Source: a virus. Taken from it: a stretch of DNA of 47,877 nt. The notes below the pieces were generated by a model that saw only the letters and a list, made by a program, of their open reading frames with translations, searched no databases and had not been told where the DNA came from. The stretch is taken from positions 1 through 47,877 of IMG/VR virus record IMGVR_UViG_3300049726_000068; one strand, 5' to 3'. Position numbers and translations under genes: made by a program. This document shows, one piece after another, positions 35,499 to 43,039 of the stretch; position 1 is the first letter of the stretch; every line of letters begins with the position of its first letter.

Positions 35499-35737
35499 AA
35501 TTTTTTGAATATTTTACTTATTTGTTCAAATTTTATTGTCTTTGAAATCCATGAAATTTTATTACCCGGTATCATTGATTTATTCGACTCGATTTTGTTA
35601 TAAGTCGAATAACCTGGGCTCCCAAAAATCCTATCTTTCTGAATTTGGTTTTGCATTCCATTTTTTTTTATTTCGGGAATATAGGCTATTCCGACTGCAA
35701 AAAGAAAAACCCCGAAAGCAATTAATATATAGATCAT
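35489..35737 (-). CDS. Small membrane-anchored protein (82 aa)
   Basis: An N-terminal membrane helix (MIYILIAFGVFLFAVGIAYI) is followed by a polar, basic stretch. It overlaps the endolysin by 10 bases and the 116-aa gene by 4 bases. This fits an inner-membrane spanin-like or holin accessory protein. It is unassigned beyond that. Confidence 0.55.
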   Translation of the reverse strand: MIYILIAFGVFLFAVGIAYIPEIKKNGMQNQIQKDRIFGSPGYSTYNKIESNKSMIPGNKISWISKTIKFEQISKIFKKLWK

Positions 35738-36084
35738 TTTATGTCTTTTATTGCTTTGATCAATTCGCGCGTTTGCTCTTTAAAATTCTCATCAATCTTT
35801 TGATTTTGAAGATTAAAATTAGCATCAATCTTTCTTTCTATTTCGCTGTGATGGTTGTTGTTTTCCTTCACCATATCATCAAAAGTAGCTTTGTCGAGTT
35901 TCTTGATGTCGAGATCGGTTACCTTTTTTTCAATTTCGCTTACTTTTGCATCCTTTGACTTTGTATCTTCGTGCTTAAACGAAAACGATAGCGTTAAAAA
36001 CATAATCGCAAAACTAGCAACAAAAGCCAAAATAGCGGAATAAAGCCTATCTTTTCCCCTTTCTGTCATCCTTCTGAATTTCAT
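35734..36084 (-). CDS. Membrane-anchored coiled-coil protein (116 aa)
   Basis: A membrane helix near the N-terminus (LYSAILAFVASFAIMFLTLS) is followed by a long charged coiled coil (KVSEIEKKVTDLDIKKLDKA, to the end). The layout resembles i-spanins or holin-linked coiled-coil proteins. Overlaps at both ends tie it to the lysis operon. Confidence 0.6.
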   Translation of the reverse strand: MKFRRMTERGKDRLYSAILAFVASFAIMFLTLSFSFKHEDTKSKDAKVSEIEKKVTDLDIKKLDKATFDDMVKENNNHHSEIERKIDANFNLQNQKIDENFKEQTRELIKAIKDIK

Positions 36085-36250
36085 ATATTAACATAATAAG
36101 TATGACACCTACAATAATAAACCCCGTATAATAATCGCTATTTATTTTTTGCGCAATACCCGGAATCGTAAATTTCAGGATATTATACGCAATTTTTGTA
36201 AATAGGATAAATAAAACTATTGTTGAAAAAACGCTTTTCACCATACCCAA
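36047..36250 (-). CDS. Putative holin, two membrane helices (67 aa)
   Basis: Two hydrophobic segments (VKSVFSTIVLFILFTKIAYN and YYTGFIIVGVILIMLIYEI) separated by a short loop and followed by a charged tail (QKDDRKGKR). This is the layout of a class II holin, which would form the hole that releases the endolysin. The gene is the first of the overlapping lysis set. Confidence 0.6.
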   Translation of the reverse strand: MGMVKSVFSTIVLFILFTKIAYNILKFTIPGIAQKINSDYYTGFIIVGVILIMLIYEIQKDDRKGKR

Positions 36251-36261
36251 AAAGATGAAAA

Positions 36262-36396
36262 TTAAAACAATAGGTAAAAAAATTGATTACAAAAAAAGAT
36301 AAAGTTCCACGTATCGCTTAATGGTTTATTTATCAATATTGTAATCATTTCAACTATAACATAAATACTTAATACTATGTTGTATTGCCTCTTCAT
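36262..36396 (-). CDS. Possible small membrane peptide (44 aa)
   Basis: In the gap between the lysis set and the lipoprotein gene, the ATG at 36396 opens 44 codons: MKRQYNIVLSIYVIVEMITI and then an aromatic hydrophobic end. It could be a small membrane protein, perhaps another holin-type product. A shorter overlapping Pro-rich frame lies just upstream. Coding status is uncertain. I see nothing else in 36251-36495. Confidence 0.35.
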   Translation of the reverse strand: MKRQYNIVLSIYVIVEMITILINKPLSDTWNFIFFCNQFFYLLF

Positions 36397-36495
36397 TTTT
36401 CAGGTGGTGGAGGCGTGGCGTTGGTGGTTTAACTGGCTGAATCATGATTTTACTTTATTAGTTTAACATTTAAAATTCAAATATACAAAAAAATA

Positions 36496-36753
36496 TTATT
36501 CATCAACCCGAAATTTTTGGAAATTGAAATCAGGATTATACTCGCGCTGATCTGTTAACGGATTCCAGTACGAATTTTTGCCCAATCCGCCGTTTTGGGC
36601 AAATTGAGAAATTGCCCGACATTGCAAATCCGACAGGTAATAAATCTTTTGAATTTTACTTAATGGGAAATAACGAGGACTTGAAATCCTTGAGGTAGTT
36701 GCACATGAACTTAGCACGACGGCAAATAACAGACTAATAAGTATTTTTTTCAT
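36496..36753 (-). CDS. Small lipoprotein (85 aa)
   Basis: The leader MKKILISLLFAVVLSSCATT contains the lipobox LSSC, so the mature protein would be lipid-anchored, probably in the outer membrane. The rest is short and polar (ISQFAQNGGLGKNSYWNPLT). Near the lysis genes this could be the outer-membrane spanin, with a coiled-coil protein as inner partner; it could also act in superinfection exclusion. Confidence 0.6.
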   Translation of the reverse strand: MKKILISLLFAVVLSSCATTSRISSPRYFPLSKIQKIYYLSDLQCRAISQFAQNGGLGKNSYWNPLTDQREYNPDFNFQKFRVDE

Positions 36754-36800
36754 AATATAAAGTTTAAAGTTATACTATATATATCAAATATTGTGCCAAA

Positions 36801-37229
36801 TTAATCAATTTTGCCCCTAATTATCAAATTACAAAATTTATTCCTGACTGATGCTGAAATGTCCAGGGTGTCATCTTTGAAAAATTCGTCGTCGTTTTGA
36901 TAATCTGCATTTTCAAGAATAAAAACAAAGAATCGATCCAAAACCATTAACCTTAAGTACTCACTTTTATATATATCTTCAAAATTGAAATTTAATTTTT
37001 TGAGTAATTTTGAAGCAAAAATCTTAAATTCAATATGGATTTCTTGAATAAAATCAATGTCCATCATTTTTAATTTCCAAATTTCTTCAAACTCAGCTTC
37101 CAATTGTTTTTGCAGCTCTTTTGATTCTGCAAACTCTTCTTCTGTTTTGCCCAATTCTTTTAGCCTGTTATTGTAAAATTCACATCGGGCATCGAGTTTT
37201 TTTGTTAGATATTTGTTAATTGTTTCCAT
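36801..37229 (-). CDS. Helical hypothetical protein (142 aa)
   Basis: A charged helical protein beginning METINKYLTKKLDARCEFYN. The first 60 residues form a coiled coil (LKELGKTEEEFAESKELQKQ). Encoded between the last tail-fibre gene and the lysis genes. It may be a fibre assembly chaperone, inferred from position only. Confidence 0.55.
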   Translation of the reverse strand: METINKYLTKKLDARCEFYNNRLKELGKTEEEFAESKELQKQLEAEFEEIWKLKMMDIDFIQEIHIEFKIFASKLLKKLNFNFEDIYKSEYLRLMVLDRFFVFILENADYQNDDEFFKDDTLDISASVRNKFCNLIIRGKID

Positions 37230-37242
37230 AGTATATTGGTTT

Positions 37243-38118
37243 TTAATCCTTTATCAATCTAACCGAAAAGGCACAGACGCCTGGCCATGAGCCAATTACA
37301 AACGTATCGAAGTCATCATAGTAATATATCCTGCAACCAGAATAGTTTGGAGAATAATACACCCCCCCCCAGAAAAAGGCATTTTTTTTAAATCCTTCAT
37401 AGCTATACCCAATAATGTAATATCCAGCCCCAAGGGCTGTAAATCCTGAAGCATTAGTAGCTGTATTACCAGGTTGCCAGTGAGTATCGCCGATTTCGCG
37501 CACTATTTTGGCCTCGTATTCGTCATGCGGACAAGGGGCTATTGAATATATATATATACCAAACGTTTGCCATTCCGCCGCCGTTGGCAGATGCCAGCCG
37601 GGTATAGTGGCTGCAACCCTGATAGCTGCCTCAATTATGTAGAGATATCCATAATCAGCAACATTGCCAAAATTGCCATTTGGCGCGTATATGCCTCCAA
37701 GGCCATCATCAATATCCAAATTCCTCAACATCCAAACCTGAGTGCCAATTGTAACTTCACCGCCATTGATTTGATAGTTTGCCGTAACATTAACCGCCCC
37801 GGCTGGAATGGTCACATTGGTGGTTGATGCGTTGAGGTCATCAATGTATTGAGTATCACCTGACCAGTGATCCCATACGTAACCAGTGGGTGGGGCATCG
37901 GCTGAAATTTCTACAACTGCATTTTCAGCGTAATTTCCTGAACCAGTACCATCGGTGACGGTTAGGATATATTGTTGGGTTTGAATTTTTACCCAAAGCG
38001 TATTTGCTCCAACCCCTGCCGAATCACACCCTTCAGGATCGTTACCTATTCCAAATTTGTCTTGTCCAAAGGAAACAAAAGACAAAAACATCGTTAATAT
38101 AAATAGCAGTTTTTTCAT
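37243..38118 (-). CDS. Secreted FISUMP-domain protein with InlB-type repeat (291 aa)
   Basis: The ATG at 38118 gives MKKLLFILTMFLSFVSFGQD, a clear signal peptide; an upstream TTG would spoil it. Residues about 45-105 (ILTVTDGTGSGNYAENAVVE, then GYVWDHWSGDTQ) match the InlB B-repeat ('Listeria-Bacteroides repeat'). The C-terminal 180 residues (VTIGTQVWMLRNLDI, WHLPTAAEWQTF, CAFSVRLIKD) form a FISUMP domain, a C-type-lectin-like fold. It may bind the host surface. I looked for a matching template repeat and a reverse transcriptase and found neither. Confidence 0.75.
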   Translation of the reverse strand: MKKLLFILTMFLSFVSFGQDKFGIGNDPEGCDSAGVGANTLWVKIQTQQYILTVTDGTGSGNYAENAVVEISADAPPTGYVWDHWSGDTQYIDDLNASTTNVTIPAGAVNVTANYQINGGEVTIGTQVWMLRNLDIDDGLGGIYAPNGNFGNVADYGYLYIIEAAIRVAATIPGWHLPTAAEWQTFGIYIYSIAPCPHDEYEAKIVREIGDTHWQPGNTATNASGFTALGAGYYIIGYSYEGFKKNAFFWGGVYYSPNYSGCRIYYYDDFDTFVIGSWPGVCAFSVRLIKD

Positions 38119-38120
38119 AA

Positions 38121-40139
38121 TTAGTTTTTTATTAGCCAAAGTGTATTAGTGTCTTTCGGGTAAATCCCATTTTTGGGTGTGTTTGCCGTCCATTCGGCTT
38201 GTGTGCCTGACCAAAAATTCATGGTTGCCATAGTGCCAAACCCTGTAACTTCTGAGCTCCCCACTTTTAATTTTGGTGTAGTGATTTGCTCGGTTGCGGT
38301 CAGTGAATCTGTTTTTATTCCCAACCCATCAACAAAAACCCCTGAATATGAGGTGTCCGTTAATGCAGTAGAATAAAAAGAAGAGGTATATGAATAAGAA
38401 GGCAAATACCCAATAGCTACATACCCGTCAAAATAATGTAAACCAATAAATCCGTTACCAGTATCATTTTGGTGATACCACCAATTAACACCTGTTTCAA
38501 TTTCAGGAATCGTATCACCTGGTAAAATCCATTTATTTGTATTTACGGAAAAAATAGAATCAGGTTTTGAAATTAAGGATAAATAATAACCTCCATAACC
38601 CCCAACTACATCAAAATCGTTCGTTGATAAGTAGGCTGCTTCTGATTTTGTACCTGTGCCCGGATTTATTAATTTGACTTTTTCATCTGGCGTGGTTAAA
38701 GAGTCTCCATTTTTCAAAGTAGTGTGATTTATTGTTATCGAATCGGAAATTGCCTTAAAATAATTCTTGCCTGAATGATTTCTAATTGTAAAATCTTTGT
38801 CATCCAAATAGCCTGCACCAGAAAGCCCCCAAGTACTTTCATTTATCATTTTTACCTTTTCATCCTTCAGTGGGGTTGTCTCATTATTGATATAAATTGA
38901 GTCAACTCTAATCGTAGTCGAATAGATTGTGTCAGAATGGAAAATATTGTTGAAAATAGTATCTAAGTGACTAACAACTGAGTAGATTGTATCAATCCTG
39001 CTGATTTGTGAATAAAATGTATGTGAATGAAAAATATTGGAATAAATTGTGTCAAGATGTGATATTTGTGAAAAAATCGTATCCGTGTGGATTATGTTTG
39101 AAAATATGGTATCCAAATGAGAAATGACCGAGTAAATCGTATCGGAATGAAAGGAGTTATTGTAAATTGTATCTAAATGGGAAACAATAGAATAAATAGT
39201 ATCGGTGTGAAAAATTTGATTATAGATTGTATCAATCCTGCTGATTTTAGAATAAATCGTATCCAGTCTACTGACCTGTGAAAAAATGCTGTCGGTTCTG
39301 ACGGTATTTGAAAATATTGTGTCGGAATGGAAAATGTGGTTAAAAATAGTATCTAAGTGGCTTGTTTGTGAAAAGATCGTGTCAGAATGTAAAACAGTTG
39401 AAAAAACAGAATCTCTGTGACTCGAAATTGTATCACCCGGTTTTAACCATTTCAAAACAGATTGATCAAAAAGAGAATCTACCGGAAAGGCAATTTTCAA
39501 TGTGTCATTTTTAATCCATTTTCCATAAAAAATTGAATCATGAACATTAGTCGAATCTCCGGGTAATTTCCATGAATCAAAAAAGAACGAATCAATTTTG
39601 ACCTGATCGGGAGTTCGCCAGCCGATATGATCACCCAAATTGATAAGGATTTTTCCGGAATCAATCGGAGCCCAAACTGAATCACCATTCACCCAAATAC
39701 TATCATATCTTAATTTAAAACTCAATTCATTCAGATAGGATACTAGGATTGAATCTGACGTTGAATTTATCGACAAATAAGGCGGAGCGGGTGGAAAATA
39801 AATAGGATCACCTGAAAATAATGAATCAAGAGTATAGGTATTGTACAACGAGAAAGGAGGCTGCATAATTATAGTATCACCACCCCGGAATATCGTGTCC
39901 CAAATTGGGGCATAATTAAGACGCAAATATCTTCTATTAACCCCAGCTAAATCATTTGTTGGATCGGTCATGTTGTTGTAATAAAATTCACCTGGATGAT
40001 ATGGATTAGGGTAAATTAAATTTTTTGTACCCGAATAGAAATCTTTTGTTACGTTTAGATATTCGTAACTCGCTGATCGTTGTTGAGAAAATCCTGAAAT
40101 TGTCAGGATTAAAGCTATTATTGTAAGTAATTTTTTCAT
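38121..40139 (-). CDS. Tail-fibre-like protein with decapeptide repeats and signal peptide (672 aa)
   Basis: The leader MKKLLTIIALILTISGFSQQ is a signal peptide. Residues about 240-420 consist of some 18 copies of a ten-residue unit, H-x-D-T-I-(F/Y)-S/N-x-x-x, alternating HLDTI and HSDTI types, which should form a long beta-solenoid or intertwined fibre shaft. The C-terminal part (YYLSLISKPDSIFSVNTNKW, later WSGTQAEWTANTPKNGIYPK) resembles tail-fibre tips. It sits among distal tail genes. Confidence 0.65.
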   Translation of the reverse strand: MKKLLTIIALILTISGFSQQRSASYEYLNVTKDFYSGTKNLIYPNPYHPGEFYYNNMTDPTNDLAGVNRRYLRLNYAPIWDTIFRGGDTIIMQPPFSLYNTYTLDSLFSGDPIYFPPAPPYLSINSTSDSILVSYLNELSFKLRYDSIWVNGDSVWAPIDSGKILINLGDHIGWRTPDQVKIDSFFFDSWKLPGDSTNVHDSIFYGKWIKNDTLKIAFPVDSLFDQSVLKWLKPGDTISSHRDSVFSTVLHSDTIFSQTSHLDTIFNHIFHSDTIFSNTVRTDSIFSQVSRLDTIYSKISRIDTIYNQIFHTDTIYSIVSHLDTIYNNSFHSDTIYSVISHLDTIFSNIIHTDTIFSQISHLDTIYSNIFHSHTFYSQISRIDTIYSVVSHLDTIFNNIFHSDTIYSTTIRVDSIYINNETTPLKDEKVKMINESTWGLSGAGYLDDKDFTIRNHSGKNYFKAISDSITINHTTLKNGDSLTTPDEKVKLINPGTGTKSEAAYLSTNDFDVVGGYGGYYLSLISKPDSIFSVNTNKWILPGDTIPEIETGVNWWYHQNDTGNGFIGLHYFDGYVAIGYLPSYSYTSSFYSTALTDTSYSGVFVDGLGIKTDSLTATEQITTPKLKVGSSEVTGFGTMATMNFWSGTQAEWTANTPKNGIYPKDTNTLWLIKN
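38884..39419 (-). repeat. Tandem 30-base repeat coding for decapeptides
   Basis: About 18 imperfect copies of a 30-base unit follow each other in one frame (core encoding DTIFS or DTIYS). A 60-base super-period is visible from alternating His-Leu and His-Ser units. Confidence 0.85.
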
Positions 40140-40152
40140 ATCTATAATTTTT

Positions 40153-41886
40153 TTACCATGCTACTAATTGTCTCCATTCACCATCTGCATAAACCTTCAA
40201 ATTGTTATCAACCGTATTTATGACAAATTCACCCTCATAGGCATTGTTGGGATTTCCGGTTGTAGTTTTCGTCACAACTCCGGCGATTGTGTTGACCGTG
40301 GCGATTGAATTAATATAATTGTCAAAAATAAAAGTGCTGTTGGTAGTAGTACCAATATGATTAATCACACCACCTTCACTAACTGCTAATGCTGTTCCAA
40401 CGTTAATTTTTAGCGGGGCGGTACTAGCAGTTGCTGTTCCTGCTTTAAGATGAAGAACTGCCGTTGGTGTCGTCGTCCCGATGCCGACGTTGCCGCCTGA
40501 TAAAATAGTAACTGCGTCCAAAGGTGTTCCGTTGTTAGATACGCCTAAATATAAATTAGTATTTAAAGTACTAGAGTAATTTGACGTTCCTTTAATATAA
40601 GAGCCCCAGGCACCATTAACGGAATAAGTACCTAATCTTAAATAATTTGATTCTACTCCATTTGTTACTGCTCTTGAAGATATAGTTCCTGCGACTTCCA
40701 GTTTTTCTATTAGACTCGTCGTCCCAATGCCGACGTTGCCATTTAAATCAATCGTCATTCTTTCTGTTCCGCCAGTTGTTGTCCCTGTAGGTGCAGTTAC
40801 AAAATGAAGTCCAGTTGCAGCATATTGTGTTCCTCCTGGAGTACCCCCAAAATAAATATCATTTAAATTTGCTCCAGTTATATCACCTGAAAATAGCATT
40901 ACATTGGTAGCCCCTGCATCAAAAGCTGGCATGACTATACGAGCTAACTTACGAACCGAAGCTGTAATAGTATTTGTGTTAACATCAGCACCGAGTTTTA
41001 AACCTCCAAACCCTGCACCAGATTGAAGTATCATTCCATTAGAACTACTTGCTTGTCCAATAACTGTAAGAGGAACACTCGGATTCGTAGTCCCAATTCC
41101 GACGTTGCCATTATTCAAAATCGTAGCGATAACAGTTGCTCCGTTAGTTCCACCTCTCCATTGATGAGCTATCCCGGTTGGGGTTCCTGTCCCGGTTGTA
41201 CTTTTGTATGTAATTTTTGAATCTGCATCCGTGCCTCCGATTATCAACGGGGTAGTAATATTTGTTTGAAAAATAGGTGTAAGTAAATTTGCCTTGGTGG
41301 CTAAATCATTAGTATGCCTCAACCGAGGTGTGAATCCAGTATTGGCAGTGCTATCTGTTTTGCTTAATTTTGCCGTCGCCTGAAATGGAGTGAAATATTT
41401 TACGGTCGAATCAGCCTGGATGACTGGGTTTGTGAGCAAGTTTTGTTTCAAACTCAAATCATGTTTTGTTGTAATTGCTTTCGTGGCCGGAATGGTATCG
41501 GACCAATGAACTATTTTTGAACTATCTGAAATGTAAAAACGAATATTTGATTTCAAAAATAAACTATCATTTTTGTAAAGCGACTCGTTTATAGTCAATT
41601 TGCATTTTAAAATAGTGTCATTTTGATAAACAATCAATGAATCATTTTGAATTCTTGTTGAATCAATCATGTATTTATCAAAATCATTTGTCCATTGCTT
41701 CCATCCCGTGCCGTCATATCTCAACAGTTGACCAGGTTCGCACGATGCTACCTTGAATTTAAATCCATTGATCCATAATTCACCAACACGTACCCTGTAA
41801 TTTGAAAGGTTTGTATATTCAAATAAACTTTGCCCAATTCCAAATAAAGGGATCATTAATAACAGATAAATAAGTATTTTTTTCAT
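40153..41886 (-). CDS. Tail-fibre protein with GNVGIGTT repeats and signal peptide (577 aa)
   Basis: The ATG at 41886 gives the leader MKKILIYLLLMIPLFGIGQ and follows the previous gene's stop by one base; an upstream TTG is less likely. The body contains at least four GNVGIGTT(N/T)P-type motifs, each before a beta-structured segment, as in fibre or adhesin proteins of Bacteroidota and their phages. The end (YEGEFVINTVDNNLKVYADG, EWRQLV) is a common fibre C-terminus. No peptidase S74 chaperone is evident. Confidence 0.7.
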   Translation of the reverse strand: MKKILIYLLLMIPLFGIGQSLFEYTNLSNYRVRVGELWINGFKFKVASCEPGQLLRYDGTGWKQWTNDFDKYMIDSTRIQNDSLIVYQNDTILKCKLTINESLYKNDSLFLKSNIRFYISDSSKIVHWSDTIPATKAITTKHDLSLKQNLLTNPVIQADSTVKYFTPFQATAKLSKTDSTANTGFTPRLRHTNDLATKANLLTPIFQTNITTPLIIGGTDADSKITYKSTTGTGTPTGIAHQWRGGTNGATVIATILNNGNVGIGTTNPSVPLTVIGQASSSNGMILQSGAGFGGLKLGADVNTNTITASVRKLARIVMPAFDAGATNVMLFSGDITGANLNDIYFGGTPGGTQYAATGLHFVTAPTGTTTGGTERMTIDLNGNVGIGTTSLIEKLEVAGTISSRAVTNGVESNYLRLGTYSVNGAWGSYIKGTSNYSSTLNTNLYLGVSNNGTPLDAVTILSGGNVGIGTTTPTAVLHLKAGTATASTAPLKINVGTALAVSEGGVINHIGTTTNSTFIFDNYINSIATVNTIAGVVTKTTTGNPNNAYEGEFVINTVDNNLKVYADGEWRQLVAW

Positions 41887-41887
41887 T

Positions 41888-43039
41888 TTATTCCTCAATT
41901 AAATATTGTATGTTAATATCAAGTTTTATTCCTATTCCCGAAACCCCAAAATAAACATGCCCCGGAATGTCATGCTGTTCAAAAGTATGCCTTTCGCCAT
42001 CTTCAATTGTACCCATGATTGCATCTACATAATCAGTGCCTCCGATAGTTGTACCGGCGATAAAAGTAGCTGCGTTGGTAGAGCTAGTTGCCGAACGCTT
42101 TACGATGATTCTATGCAACCCATAACCCTCTGGGGTGGCTTCGTCGAAATCGGTTACGACATTGTAAAAATGATGATTTAAAATCTCTCTCATGGCTACT
42201 ATTTCGTTAGTGTCAACGTCGAAAAAAAAAACTTGTTTTTCCTGCAAAGATACTTCACATTGAAAGCTCGTTGACGTTCCAAATTTACCTTTTTTTACAA
42301 CTCCATTTTTCAAATACTCAATGTCGTTTACTGTCAAGTAATCAACCAGCATTGAAGCCGAAAGCCTAGCGTACATGTACACCGGAATAGCGCAAGTCTT
42401 GAATATTTTTCCCGGTGTGAATGAACCTGAAATTATATTGCTCGACATTGAACCTTCTAAAACTTCCTGTTCTTCTTTGTCTGCTGGTTCCAAGTCCTGG
42501 CCCTCGACGTAATAAAAGAGTAGCCCGCCTGTTGAAGTCAAATCTTCCCAATCAATTAAAAAGCCATTCAAATCACTTTCAACCTCGCTTAAATTTGTGT
42601 ATTCGATTCTTTTAATTACCCCCTGCGCCAAATCTTTTGTCATATCGTAAACGAAAATAGGCTCACTGTATAGGGTGTCTGTTTCCTGAATGCAAACAAA
42701 ACTGATTTCTTTGTCGTAATATTTTGAATCAAAAGTAATTTCAAAGTTGAAAAAATATAATGTTCCGACCGACCCGACACGAGGTGAATTTGTGCCCGCT
42801 GCCCCGCCTATTGTTTCGATTTCAGTAACCCCAAAATATGAAGTCAACGTAGGTACGGTTACTAATTCACTCGAAAACTGAACCGTTACCACATCACCAC
42901 AATTGAATTTTTGTTGATAAGGAATTACATTGAAAGTTCCATGTTTTCTATCTTTATGCAGCCGATTGTAGTCATTTGGATAACTACCTCCGATTTTCTT
43001 GAAAAAGATAGGGTTTAATATACTATTTCCTAAACTCAT
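41888..43039 (-). CDS. Distal tail protein (383 aa)
   Basis: A beta-rich protein beginning MSLGNSILNPIFFKKIGGSY, with repeated strand patterns (CGDVVTVQFSSELVTVPTL, VSLQEKQVFFFDVDTNEIV). It overlaps the 754-aa gene by 4 bases (ATGA) and precedes the fibre genes. The position, between the long baseplate protein and fibres, indicates a tail-tip or fibre-attachment protein. No family is recognised. Confidence 0.6.
   Translation of the reverse strand: MSLGNSILNPIFFKKIGGSYPNDYNRLHKDRKHGTFNVIPYQQKFNCGDVVTVQFSSELVTVPTLTSYFGVTEIETIGGAAGTNSPRVGSVGTLYFFNFEITFDSKYYDKEISFVCIQETDTLYSEPIFVYDMTKDLAQGVIKRIEYTNLSEVESDLNGFLIDWEDLTSTGGLLFYYVEGQDLEPADKEEQEVLEGSMSSNIISGSFTPGKIFKTCAIPVYMYARLSASMLVDYLTVNDIEYLKNGVVKKGKFGTSTSFQCEVSLQEKQVFFFDVDTNEIVAMREILNHHFYNVVTDFDEATPEGYGLHRIIVKRSATSSTNAATFIAGTTIGGTDYVDAIMGTIEDGERHTFEQHDIPGHVYFGVSGIGIKLDINIQYLIEE

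Noticed and set aside
37243-40139. Diversity-generating retroelement near the lectin-like domain
   Set aside because: No reverse transcriptase gene and no near-identical template repeat could be found in the window.
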